From assembly GCA_025352105.1 (NCBI GenBank), contig JANXUB010000179.1:1-57656 (forward strand): 57,656 nucleotides of DNA, read 5' to 3'. Within the stretch, counting starts at the first letter, position 1; each line of letters opens with the position of its first letter. Below the pieces are notes generated by a model. It was not told the DNA's origin and searched no databases. It saw only the letters and a program-made list of their open reading frames with translations. This document shows, in pieces, positions 35,854-44,621 of this stretch. Origin of the DNA: Burkholderiales bacterium (GTDB taxonomy: Bacteria; Pseudomonadota; Gammaproteobacteria; Burkholderiales; Casimicrobiaceae). Made by a program: the position numbers and the translations under genes.

Positions 35854-36975
35854 TCAGATTGACGCCAACATCGGAATGGCGACGTTCAACAAAATGTAGA
35901 GCAATAGCATCAACACAAAGCTCATGACATCAAAGAAAACGGTGACGTCCTTCTTGTCCTCCCGCCCTTCAAAGAAGTATTGATAAATCACCGTCTGCAC
36001 GATGGCCACCATGATGAATCCCGCGCCGATCCAGTTGATGTGATCGGCCAGCGTCGCAACGCCGGTATCAGGAATCAAAGTCGACGTGATGTACATGTTG
36101 GCCACAGCAGCGAACAACGAACCGCTCACCAGCGCGACGCGCTCCGCCGACGACTTGACGAAAAAACCAAGCAACGCGGTGAACACGGCACCGAACATCA
36201 CGACGAACATTTTTGTGTGCAGGCTCCACGTGGGGCGCGCGATCCAGACAGAATAGACAAACTGCGAATAGGTGGCTCTATAGGATTGCGACAGTTTCGG
36301 ATTGCCGCGCGAGGTTTTGTATGAGCTCGGTCTGACGGCTGCCTGCTTGTCGATAATGTGAAACCCTTGAACCGCGACGCGCGGGCTGGTGTCCGATGCG
36401 CCGGTATCGGGCACAAATTTGAGCTGGTACGACTGTGCACCCCAGTCTTCGATTTCAATCGTTAGCAGATGATCGTTTCGCGGAAATCGCGACACGTCAA
36501 ACGTCTTGGTGATTTGCGCAGTAACGCGGTACAGGGCGTAGTGCTTATCGCCATCATCCTGCTTCTCTACGGCGGTCCTCACCAGCACTTCACCATTTGC
36601 CAGATGAAAGCTCTCGCCAGGATTGAGATCAGGGCCGACCCAGTTGAACCAAACGTAAAAGTCAGCTTTCCACGAGGAATCAATAATGGAAAATTCCGGC
36701 ACACGATCCAGATAAACGCCGATTTTTACCTCTCGCGGCACGTCTTTTTCATGACCCGGCGGCGGCGTGGTTTCTGGCTCATTCGATTCTTTTTGATGCC
36801 CACCGGTGGCTAGATGGAAAGTCTGAACGGCGAGCGAATCTTGCCGAATGTCGTACTGCTCTTTGCCCATCACCCAGAGCGTTAGCAAACTGCCGACAAT
36901 CAGAAACGCAGCCCAACTGAGCAGAAAGTTTTTTTCGCCACGCGTGAACGTGGGCCATGTGGAAAATAAGTTCAA
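35854..36975 (-). CDS. Pentameric ligand-gated ion channel-like membrane protein
   Basis: A 373-residue protein resembling bacterial Cys-loop receptor homologues. An N-terminal helix (17-36) anchors it, in place of a cleavable signal. A beta-rich extracellular domain (about 82-250) contains ADFYVWFNW (104-112) and FDVSRFPRNDHLLTIEIEDW (159-178), the position of the FPFDxQ loop of the family. Four helices follow, as M1-M4: about 256-274, 279-301, 311-334 and 345-371. The usual proline of M1 is missing and the FPFD core reads FPRN, so function as a channel is not certain. TTG start with GGAG seven bases upstream. It follows the DUF4436 gene after 34 bases. Confidence 0.55.
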   Translation of the reverse strand: MNLFSTWPTFTRGEKNFLLSWAAFLIVGSLLTLWVMGKEQYDIRQDSLAVQTFHLATGGHQKESNEPETTPPPGHEKDVPREVKIGVYLDRVPEFSIIDSSWKADFYVWFNWVGPDLNPGESFHLANGEVLVRTAVEKQDDGDKHYALYRVTAQITKTFDVSRFPRNDHLLTIEIEDWGAQSYQLKFVPDTGASDTSPRVAVQGFHIIDKQAAVRPSSYKTSRGNPKLSQSYRATYSQFVYSVWIARPTWSLHTKMFVVMFGAVFTALLGFFVKSSAERVALVSGSLFAAVANMYITSTLIPDTGVATLADHINWIGAGFIMVAIVQTVIYQYFFEGREDKKDVTVFFDVMSFVLMLLLYILLNVAIPMLASI

Positions 36976-37009
36976 CCTGACGCTCCGCCATTAATCAATA
37001 TGAACAGGT

Positions 37010-37846
37010 TTAAACCTGCATTTTCCACTTGGAAACGACCGTGAGCAGCGCGCCCACACCGAGAATGTGAAGCCAGAAGAAAAGCGCAATATCGACAAAC
37101 GCGCCGAGCGGCGGACTGCCTGGCAAACTGTTGCGCACAGCGGGAATCACGAACAAAAGTGCCGCCATCCAGACCAGCATGCCGAACTCCACTTTGCGAC
37201 CGTGCAACGCAACGTGTTTGGCAACGCTTACAGCGCTCCACACCACCAGAGACAGCGAAGTCATCGCCATAAGCGCCAGAAAAATAACAGTCAGTGATCG
37301 GGAGAACTCATAGGTCAACACCACTTGCTGCTTATCCTCGGCGGGTGCCGCTTTGGCGCTAGCTGAAAAACCGTGCATCACCTTGTCGAGATCGATTTTC
37401 GCCAACGGACTCGCCGTGCCGTCACGCTTGACTTTGACCAGAAACTCGCCGCCATGCTTGTCGAACGGATACTCCAGCGGATCACCGATCTGAATCGGAA
37501 TATTGGCTGACCATGGCGCAGGCGAATCACCTTTTTTAAAAGTGTGTGAGAGCACGGCAGCGCCGGTGTCGAGCTCAAGTGAAATGTCGGAATTCAACCG
37601 TCCGCGTGTTGCGACATCCGGCGAGGTTAAGTCCGGCAAGAAGGTGAAGGTGGCGATGTCGCGCACCAGATCAGCGTTCAAGAGATTGACGTCAATGTGC
37701 AGCGCTTTGTCATCGATGCCTATCAGTTGCGTTTTCGGGTGTCCTTCCCTTGAGAACATCAAAAATACGGACGCGTACGCGATCACAAATAGCGCGGTCA
37801 AAATAATCAGCGGATGCCTGGAAAAGAAGCTGGGTTGGTCGCTCAC
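37010..37846 (-). CDS. DUF4436 membrane protein
   Basis: A 278-residue protein with an N-terminal helix (about 10-30), a beta-rich extracellular domain, and three to four C-terminal helices. The block IGDPLEYPFDKHGGEFLVKV and the C-terminal VRNSLPGSPPLGAFVDIALFFWLHILG match the DUF4436 pattern. The architecture (anchor, exoplasmic beta domain, helix bundle) parallels that of the channel-like protein encoded next in the operon, and both contain a PF(D/R)-type loop. Starts with GTG preceded by AGGAGCTTCCT. Function unknown; the pair probably forms one membrane complex, an inference from adjacency and shape. Confidence 0.7.
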   Translation of the reverse strand: MSDQPSFFSRHPLIILTALFVIAYASVFLMFSREGHPKTQLIGIDDKALHIDVNLLNADLVRDIATFTFLPDLTSPDVATRGRLNSDISLELDTGAAVLSHTFKKGDSPAPWSANIPIQIGDPLEYPFDKHGGEFLVKVKRDGTASPLAKIDLDKVMHGFSASAKAAPAEDKQQVVLTYEFSRSLTVIFLALMAMTSLSLVVWSAVSVAKHVALHGRKVEFGMLVWMAALLFVIPAVRNSLPGSPPLGAFVDIALFFWLHILGVGALLTVVSKWKMQV

Positions 37847-37920
37847 AGGAAGCTCCTTTTATGTTCTGAAGTTGTCGCGACGCGCAAGGGACGTGCGCGC
37901 CATCATAAGAACATTCTTTA

Positions 37921-38653
37921 ATGTATAGCGAGCCAAAGTCAAGGCGCAGACAAGACCGTACGCTCATAAATGGAACACGCGTTGCAACGTGTAAGCTTTC
38001 TTGCATACTTTCGCTTGAACAAACGCTCCTTTACCTCCCCGCCGTCGTCGTCATCATCATCGCGACTCCAGGGCCGGACATGCTGATGTCATTGTCGCGT
38101 GGGTTAACGCAAGGCCCATCGGCTGGGATCGCGCACGCGCTCGGTACGGGCTTGGGCATCATGGCGCATTCGCTGCTCGCCGCGTTGGGCGTGAGCGCGC
38201 TCCTGACTGCAAGCGAAACCGCGTTTTGGGCGATGAAACAGATCGGCGGTGCTTACCTGATTTATCTGGGCATCCTGCATCCTGTCGTGGCGCAACGCGT
38301 CGGTCATCGCAAGCTTCGCATCGCAACGATCACCGCGGATGACGACTTTCTGGCGCGGGTTCGTGACCAATTTACTGAATCCGAAAGTCGCGCTTTTTGT
38401 GCTCGCCTTCGTGCTGCAGTTTGTGCAGTCGGCCCAAGCAAATGCGTCCATGCCCTTCGTGCAAATGCTGCTGCTGGGCGCGATTTTTTCGGTGCTGACA
38501 ATCGTCGCCTACGGAGCGCTGGGGGCGGCGGCGGGCGGCGTCAGTCGCTGGCTGGCGGCGCGTCCAAGCAACCTGCGAAACGTCAATCGGGCGAGTGCTG
38601 GTCTCTTCATCGCGTCGGGGGCGGCGGTGCTTCTGCTGGATCGTCGGCGATAG
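37921..38653 (+). pseudogene. LysE/RhtB exporter, frameshifted
   Basis: The first frame encodes the N-terminal half (IIIATPGPDMLMSLSRGLTQG ... GGAYLIYLGIL) and stops making family sense after about 38275. The family then continues in another frame with FWRGFVTNLLNPKVALFVLAFVLQFV and ends RASAGLFIASGAAVLLLDRR at 38653. One base was gained or two lost between about 38272 and 38338. The first ATG also leaves about 30 extra residues before LEQTLLYLP, where no proper start is seen. A sequencing error cannot be excluded. It was divergent from the DUF4436/channel-like pair. Confidence 0.8.
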
Positions 38654-38665
38654 GCTTTACGAATA

Positions 38666-38730
38666 CAGCTTTTCCCTGAAATCGCCGTTTCACTTGGGCT
38701 ACCTGTCATTTCATGCGTTTATCGACTATG
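38666..38730. repeat. Dispersed repeat, family B copy 4
   Basis: CAGCTTTTCCCTGAAATCGCC, TTTCACTTGGGCTACC and ATCGACTATGACA. It shares ACAGCTTTT, TGAAAT and TTTCACTTGGGCTA with the copy at 30136. It follows the broken exporter gene directly. Confidence 0.45.
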
Positions 38731-38812
38731 ACAATTATTCGCTGCCAACCCCATATCAAACGGTCACTTTAAGACAAAGCTGTCTCGCCATTTGCCAGGT
38801 TGTCGCGCTCCA

Positions 38813-39589
38813 CTATTTTTCCTGCCAATCCTTAAACTTCGCCGCCAGCTCGTCGGCCGCGCGCACCATGACGTGCACGTCGGTGCCAACGCCGAGTAGT
38901 GTCGCGCCCTGCTCCAGATATTTCGCGGCGTTACCGTCGGTGCTCAGAATGCCGATGGCCTTGTTCGCCGCTTTGGCGACGGCAAAAGCCTTGCTGATTT
39001 CGGCCTGAACTTCGGGGCCGTTGGCGAGACCGCGATAGCCCAAACTGGCGGCGAGATCCGACGGGCCAATGAACACGGCATCGACACCCGGCGTGCGGCA
39101 GATCGCGTCCAGCTCAGCCAGTGCTTCCGGCGTTTCAATCTGCAAAATGAGGCCAATTTCATCGTTCGCGCGGGCCATGTAATCCTTGTAGCGCGTATAG
39201 CCTCCGCCGCGTGTGCTGCCTGCCACGCCGCGTAGTCCCTGTGGCGCAAAGCGCGTGTACGACACTGCTTCGGCCGCCTCGGCCGCGCTGCGGATGTTCG
39301 GGATCATGAGATTGGTGACGCCGGTATCGAGCGCGCGCTTGATCGTGGTCATGTCGTTCGACGGCACGCGCACCACGGCGTGCGTCGGCGAGTTTTTTGT
39401 TGCCAGCATCAGCATGCCGATGGTCGCGAGATCGGTCGGCGAATGCTCCATGTCGAGTAGCAGCCAGTCATAGCCCGATTGCGACACGATCTCCGTGATC
39501 GGCAAATGCGCGAAGTTGCACCACAGCCCGATCAGCACCTTGTTGGCGGCCAGCTTTTGTTTGAATGTGTTGACGGGCAGACTGTTCAT
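38813..39589 (-). CDS. HpcH/HpaI-type 2-oxo-acid aldolase
   Basis: Class II pyruvate aldolase of 258 residues, similar to HpaI and GarL, cleaving 4-hydroxy-2-oxo acids to pyruvate or glyoxylate-type donors plus an aldehyde. Motifs: DWLLLDMEHSPTDL (general base region), LQIETPEALAELDAI (metal-binding Glu) and GVDAVFIGPSDLAASLGY (metal Asp). Substrate cannot be named. It is divergent from a Bug solute-binding protein, a neighbourhood typical of sugar-acid or aromatic catabolic loci in Burkholderiales. Confidence 0.9.
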   Translation of the reverse strand: MNSLPVNTFKQKLAANKVLIGLWCNFAHLPITEIVSQSGYDWLLLDMEHSPTDLATIGMLMLATKNSPTHAVVRVPSNDMTTIKRALDTGVTNLMIPNIRSAAEAAEAVSYTRFAPQGLRGVAGSTRGGGYTRYKDYMARANDEIGLILQIETPEALAELDAICRTPGVDAVFIGPSDLAASLGYRGLANGPEVQAEISKAFAVAKAANKAIGILSTDGNAAKYLEQGATLLGVGTDVHVMVRAADELAAKFKDWQEK

Positions 39590-39707
39590 GCGGTTGCGTT
39601 CCCTGCGTTATGGCTATTGAAGTTCGAATATATTGTGAGTTGATGTTCGAGCGCTTAACCAGCATCAATAATCAGCGTTAACAACAAAACAATTCAGGGA
39701 GATTGCG

Positions 39708-40745
39708 ATGCGACACAACCAGTTGGGTGATCGAACGACGTGGGGGTCGTTGATTGCCGCCACTCGCGTCGTGTTGCTGGCCACAGCTAGCGCCGTAACC
39801 GTAACCGTAACCGCACTCGCACCGACCGCTCTATGGGCGCAAACCGATTATCCCAATCGTCCTGTCACGCTGATCGTGCCCTATCCACCGGGCGGTGCCA
39901 ACGATGCCATTGGTCGCTTGATCGGCCAAAAACTGGGCGAAGCGCTCGGACAACCTGTCATCGTTGACAACAAGCCCGGCGCAGGCACCACCATCGGTGC
40001 CGCTGCCGCCGCCAAGGCCGCGCCCGATGGCTACACCATCGTGCTTGGTTCGCTCGCGAGCCATGCCGTGAGCCCGCATCTGATCGCAAAAACCGGCTAC
40101 GACGCGTTGCAGGATTTCGCGCCGATTGGCTTGATTGGTGTCGCCCCGACGGTCGCCACGGTGAACAAGGAATCCAGCTTTACAACGCTCGCCTCACTCG
40201 TCGAAGCAGCGAAGGCGAAGCCCGGCACCGTCAACTACGGCTCGGCTGGAAATGGCTCACCACCGCATCTGGCGGGCGAGCTTTTCGCGCAAACATCCGG
40301 TGCCAGCCTCACGCACATTCCGTACAAAGGCGGCAATGCGCACACCATGGATTTGATGGGCGGTCGACTGCAAGTGATCTTTGACACCACAACCGGCGCG
40401 ATGCCGCTGTTGAAGGGCGACAAGCTGCGCGCACTAGCCGTCGCCAGCCCGACGCGTCTGCCCGAGTTGCCGAACGTACCGACCTTTGCCGAGTCCGGCT
40501 ATCCGGGCTTTGAGGTCAACGCCTGGTATGCGCTGTATGCGCCCGCGAAAACACCTGCGACCATCGTGAACCGTCTGAGCGCCGATCTCGGCAAGGTGAT
40601 ACGTTCACCCGATGTCATCGAAAAATTGCGCGGTCTCGCCGTTCGCCCCAACTATGGCAGCGCGCAGGAACTCGCTGCCTTCACCGCTTCCGAATACGCG
40701 AAATACGGAAAGATTATTAAGACAGCGAATATCAAGGCAGACTGA
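39708..40745 (+). CDS. Bug-family (TctC-like) periplasmic solute-binding protein
   Basis: Second Bug protein, 345 residues. The signal region is long (about 45 residues, hydrophobic VLLATASAVTVTVTALAPTALWA). Family blocks: YPNRPVTLIVPYPPGGANDAIGRLI, VDNKPGAGTTIGAAAAAKAAPDGY and LPNVPTFAESGYPGFEVNAWYAL. It is divergent from the aldolase gene, so the bound solute may be a hydroxyacid fed to it, an inference. Its 3' end overlaps the converging pseudouridine synthase gene by 14 bases. GGGAG lies just upstream of the ATG. Confidence 0.92.
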   Translation: MRHNQLGDRTTWGSLIAATRVVLLATASAVTVTVTALAPTALWAQTDYPNRPVTLIVPYPPGGANDAIGRLIGQKLGEALGQPVIVDNKPGAGTTIGAAAAAKAAPDGYTIVLGSLASHAVSPHLIAKTGYDALQDFAPIGLIGVAPTVATVNKESSFTTLASLVEAAKAKPGTVNYGSAGNGSPPHLAGELFAQTSGASLTHIPYKGGNAHTMDLMGGRLQVIFDTTTGAMPLLKGDKLRALAVASPTRLPELPNVPTFAESGYPGFEVNAWYALYAPAKTPATIVNRLSADLGKVIRSPDVIEKLRGLAVRPNYGSAQELAAFTASEYAKYGKIIKTANIKAD

Positions 40746-41724
40746 TCGGACGCAGTTCGCGCTCGCTCGTAAAGCGGCGGGCCTGCCCTGTCAGCGGATC
40801 AACAAACGCGAGCGTTTTCGCCAGCAACTGTAGCGGTTGATCAAAGTCGTCGGTGTGATGCAGAGCGAGCAGCGTTGGATAAATTCGGTCGTTGACGATG
40901 GGGATTGCAAGCGCGGCCATATGCGCTCGCAACTGATGTTTCTGTCCGGTGATGGGTGCGAGCGCATAGCGGGCGAATGCGCCATGTGTCTCGATCACAT
41001 CAATGCGGGTTTCAGCGTTTGGCTCGCCAGCCACTTCGCGCATCTGCATGAAATTGTTGCTCTCCTGCAGGCGACTGCGATACGTCATTGGAAACGTCAG
41101 GTCAGCACCAACAGAGGCAATCGCCTCATAGCGTTTCTCCACAAGGCGATCACGAAACAGTCGCTGATACGCGTCGCGGGTCGCGGGTTGAATAGTGAAC
41201 AGCACCAGTCCCGCCGTGTCGCGATCAATGCGATGCGCAGGCGATAAAGTGTCGATGCCAAGCTTCTTCTTGAGCCGCACAAGGAGCGTCTCCTGCACAA
41301 ACCGCCCGGCTGGGACGACGGGCAAAAAATGCGGCTTGTCGGCAACCACAATGTAGTCGTCCTGAAACAAAACCCGCTCTGCAAACGGGATGTGCGGCTC
41401 GTTCGGAACACTGCGGTAGTAGTAAATTTTTGTATGCGGAACGAACGGCGACTCAGCCGTGACACGCTGGCCCGCCTCGTCAATCACCTCGTCCGCAGCC
41501 ATGCGTGCCAGCCAGTCATCACGCGAAATGGCGGCAAATCGTTCCGACAGAAAATCAAGCACCGTGCGCCACGCGCCGGACTGCCTTGATGGCAGCGCAA
41601 CGCAACTGGCGCTGACACCATCGCGCGTGGCGAGAATCGCAGTTTGAAAACGCTGCAAATCAGCCCGCCAGATCGAGCCGCTTCGCTCGAGCGATGCGCC
41701 ATTCACCGTCAGGTTCCTGCGCAT
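40732..41724 (-). CDS. RluA-family pseudouridine synthase
   Basis: Converts specific uridines of rRNA or tRNA to pseudouridine. The catalytic motif HRIDRDTAGLVLF with its aspartate is intact, along with the family start VLFQDDYIVVADKPHFLPVVPAG and the GQKHQLRAHMAALAIPI block. The frame is open far upstream inside trhO, where it is Arg-rich shadow sequence. The ATG giving 330 residues overlaps trhO by 65 bases. A TTG 22 codons later, just past the trhO stop, fits the N-terminus of relatives (just before ATRDGVSASCV) and is a serious alternative. Target RNA not known. Confidence 0.88.
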   Translation of the reverse strand: MRRNLTVNGASLERSGSIWRADLQRFQTAILATRDGVSASCVALPSRQSGAWRTVLDFLSERFAAISRDDWLARMAADEVIDEAGQRVTAESPFVPHTKIYYYRSVPNEPHIPFAERVLFQDDYIVVADKPHFLPVVPAGRFVQETLLVRLKKKLGIDTLSPAHRIDRDTAGLVLFTIQPATRDAYQRLFRDRLVEKRYEAIASVGADLTFPMTYRSRLQESNNFMQMREVAGEPNAETRIDVIETHGAFARYALAPITGQKHQLRAHMAALAIPIVNDRIYPTLLALHHTDDFDQPLQLLAKTLAFVDPLTGQARRFTSERELRPISLP

Positions 41725-42466
41725 AAACCTCTTCGTACGTCGTCGCCGTTTCCTGCAATTTCGTGTCGAGCGCAATGCGGTTATCGAACACGAAACATTC
41801 GCCCTCCCAATCCTTCTCGGCATCGGGCATCGATTGAAAATAGTTGAGGATGCCGCCCTCCAGCTGCACCACGTCGAGCCCCAGATCCTGCATCCATGCG
41901 CTCGATTTCTCGCAACGAATTCCGCCTGTGCAATACATCGCCACAGTCTTGCCCTCCGCCTTCCATGTGGGTGCGTTCGCTTCAACATACTTCGGAAAAT
42001 CGCGAAAGTTCGGCACCAGCGGATCAATCGCGCCTTTGAATTTTCCGAGGCGATATTCGAAGCTGTTTCGATTGTCGATGACCACCACATCGTCTCGCGC
42101 CATCAGCTCCCGCCACTGCGCGGGACTCACGTTGTTCTCGCCATTGGCATCGGGCCGCACGCCATCAATCCCGAAGGCCACGATCTCGCGTTTGACATGA
42201 ACGCGCATCTTGAAAAAAGGTCGCGACGTGCAAGCGCTCCGCTTGAACGCGATTCCTGCAAATGCGTCGTTGAAGCGCGCGTCGTGCACAAGCGAGTCTT
42301 CAAACACTTCCAGCACCGACGCTGTCCCCGCGACAACGCCGTTGATTCCTTCGCCTGCAACCAGAATGCTGCCCGTCAATGAGCTCGCAATGTCGCGCAA
42401 CGCCACCGCTACGGCGTCGGGATCGGGCAATTCGACAAACTTATAAAACGCGGAATGAAAGAGCAT
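41660..42466 (-). CDS. trhO: tRNA uridine(34) hydroxylase
   Basis: Rhodanese-domain enzyme (formerly YceA) that hydroxylates U34 of certain tRNAs to form 5-hydroxyuridine for cmo5U. An N-terminal acylphosphatase-like domain (SILVAGEGINGVVAG) is followed by a rhodanese domain with active-site MYCTGGIRCEKSSAWM (catalytic Cys) and YRLGKFKGAIDP. The ATG before LFHSAFYKF gives 268 residues, the family length. The longer upstream frame is not homologous-looking. The pseudouridine synthase follows and overlaps; both modify RNA. Confidence 0.92.
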   Translation of the reverse strand: MLFHSAFYKFVELPDPDAVAVALRDIASSLTGSILVAGEGINGVVAGTASVLEVFEDSLVHDARFNDAFAGIAFKRSACTSRPFFKMRVHVKREIVAFGIDGVRPDANGENNVSPAQWRELMARDDVVVIDNRNSFEYRLGKFKGAIDPLVPNFRDFPKYVEANAPTWKAEGKTVAMYCTGGIRCEKSSAWMQDLGLDVVQLEGGILNYFQSMPDAEKDWEGECFVFDNRIALDTKLQETATTYEEVYAQEPDGEWRIARAKRLDLAG

Positions 42467-42576
42467 GAAAGAGCACGTTGTGAGCGGCGCAGAATTCGGG
42501 ATGAGATCAATTCTCTCAATTGTCCGGCTCCTGCCGGGCGTCTCAGGCGGAGCACTTTGAATTGCGATAATCGCAC

Positions 42577-43617
42577 ATGACAATCGCCCCCTTAGCGCCA
42601 GATGAGCGCCCCGCCCCCGACGATTCGTCGAAACCGTACGCACTGCTGACACCGGACACAGTCCTCAACGCGCTCGAATCCGTCGGTCTGCGCGGCGACG
42701 GTCGCCTCATCGCGCTGAACAGTTACGAGAACCGCGTCTATCAGGTTTGGCTTGAAGAGCCCGAACCGTTTGGCGTGAGCGTCGTCGCCAAGTTCTATCG
42801 CCCGCAGCGCTGGACGACTGCTGCAATTCTCGAAGAGCATGCCTTCGTTGCGGAATTGGCGGAGCGCGAAATTCCCGCCGTGCCGCCGATGCTGCTCGGT
42901 GGCAAATCGTTGAACGAGTTTGAAGGTTTTCGCTTTTCAGTAACGCCGCGTTTGTCGGGCCGATCCCCCGAGCTGGACAACATGGAAACGCTCACCTGGA
43001 TGGGCCGATTCATTGGCAGCATTCACGCGATTGGCGAGCTGCGTCCTTTCTGCGAGCGCCCCACGCTTAACATCGAATCCTTCGGCACCGAGCCGCGCGC
43101 GTTTGTGCTCGAAAATAATTTCATTCCCGCTGATTTGTTGCCCGCTTGGTCGAGCGTGAGTGCGATGGCACTCGACGGAATTCGCGAAATTTTCGAGCGC
43201 GTAGGCACAGTGAAATCGATTCGTCTGCACGGCGATTGCCACGTCAGCAACGTGCTCTGGAACGACAGCGGCCCGCACTTCGTGGATTTCGATGACTGCC
43301 GCATGGGGCCGGCGGTTCAGGATTTGTGGATGCTCTTATCCGGTGACCGCGACGCCATGCAGGGACAGCTGGCAAGCATCATCAAAGGCTACGAAGACTT
43401 CTGCGAATTTGATGACCATGAATTGCAATTGATCGAAGCGCTTCGCACGCTACGCCTGTTGCACTATTCCGGCTGGATCGCCCGCCGCTGGCACGACCCC
43501 GCGTTCCCCGCTGCATTTCCGTGGTTCAACACGCAGCGCTACTGGCAAGACCGCGTGCTGGAATTGCGCGAGCAGATTGCGGCGATGCAGGAGCCGGGTT
43601 TGCGGGCGGCAATGTAG
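42577..43617 (+). CDS. srkA: Stress response kinase A-like protein kinase
   Basis: Cytosolic kinase of the choline-kinase-like fold (YihE/RdoA), in E. coli linked to survival of envelope and oxidative stress. Motifs: ALNSYENRVYQVWLE and VVAKFYRPQRWTTAAILEEHAF at the N-lobe, catalytic HGDCHVSNVLW and metal loop FVDFDDCRMGPAVQDLW. At 346 residues it is slightly longer than E. coli SrkA (328) owing to the N-terminus. It is divergent from trhO with 110 bases between start codons and converges with the interrupted autotransporter. Confidence 0.92.
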   Translation: MTIAPLAPDERPAPDDSSKPYALLTPDTVLNALESVGLRGDGRLIALNSYENRVYQVWLEEPEPFGVSVVAKFYRPQRWTTAAILEEHAFVAELAEREIPAVPPMLLGGKSLNEFEGFRFSVTPRLSGRSPELDNMETLTWMGRFIGSIHAIGELRPFCERPTLNIESFGTEPRAFVLENNFIPADLLPAWSSVSAMALDGIREIFERVGTVKSIRLHGDCHVSNVLWNDSGPHFVDFDDCRMGPAVQDLWMLLSGDRDAMQGQLASIIKGYEDFCEFDDHELQLIEALRTLRLLHYSGWIARRWHDPAFPAAFPWFNTQRYWQDRVLELREQIAAMQEPGLRAAM

Positions 43618-43631
43618 AAAAAACGGGGCCC

Positions 43632-44621
43632 TTACGGTCGGCCCAGAAACAGGTACGCGCTGCGTCGCGCGCCGCTCGCCTGGCCGTAGCCAAGGTAGAA
43701 CGGGCCAATCGAGGTGTCTAGCCCGAGAAAAACGCTGCTGGCGTAAATGCGTTTGGCTTCGGCGTTAGGCGTGTTCGGCGCGTCCGTGCTGCCAACTTCG
43801 GGCGAACCGCCCAGATAAATACCGCGCCCGAATGCCGGTAACGAGCCGACCTTTCGGAAGCCCATGACTCTGAAAAGCGCGATTTGATCGGCGCGCAATT
43901 CGTTGGCGCGCAGGCCTGAGAGTTGCAGAAAACCACCGAGCTCAAAGTACGGGTAAGCTGCGGCTAATTTGCTGTACGAGCCGCCGAATTTGAGCGCCAC
44001 GTCCGCCGTGTTTTCGCCAAAGGTTTTGGCGTATTCGGACGACCACTGATAGCGGGAGAAACTGCTGCTGGCACCGAACGCGGTAAGCGCACGATGCACA
44101 TTCGCCTCCACGCGATAACCGCTGCGGGCAAACGTGGCAGAGTCGCGCTGATCGATTACGACTCCGGCCTGAAGGCCAGACTCGTTAGAGCGCACGCCCG
44201 AGAAGCTCAGATCCCCAATAGTCGGCGAAATGCTGACGCGCTCGAACAGCGGACCGATTCGAAATTCGCCGTAGCGACCGAACGCTGCACCGAGATCAAG
44301 CGAGGCTCGCGTGTCGATGCCGCTGAACTGCGCAATGGGCCGACTGGTGTTGCCATCAGGCAAACGCGTCGACACATTGGCGACGCGCCGACGCTGCTCC
44401 GCCCCGGCGCTCAGAAACAGTATTTCCGACGGCAACAACGGCTGATACAGCTCTGTCGACAAGCGTTGCGAGCGGCCGATTTGCAGCTCGTTTCGCCACT
44501 CGGCGCCGAGGCCATTCAACCAGCGTCGCGTGTGGTTTGCGACGAAATTAAATTCGCCCTGACCTTTGAAATCAGTCCCGAGATTCAGGCCAAAACGAAA
44601 GTAATTTGGGCCCCATGATTT
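43632..44621 (-). pseudogene. Beta-barrel half of the patatin autotransporter, cut off by an amber codon
   Basis: In the same frame as the patatin gene upstream. Directly after the TAG the frame continues as KSWGPNYFRFGLNLGTDF and QGEFNFVANHTRRW, the start of an Omp85-like 16-strand barrel, to a typical last strand SAYLFLGRP. There is no frameshift; the lone TAG stands where relatives have Glu (VQEKSWGP). No ribosome binding site or proper start follows the stop, so without readthrough this half is not made. Confidence 0.85.

Noticed and set aside
41725-42090. N-terminal extension of the pseudouridine synthase inside trhO
   Set aside because: Arg/Cys-rich shadow of the trhO frame; the family fold begins only near ATRDGVSASCV.
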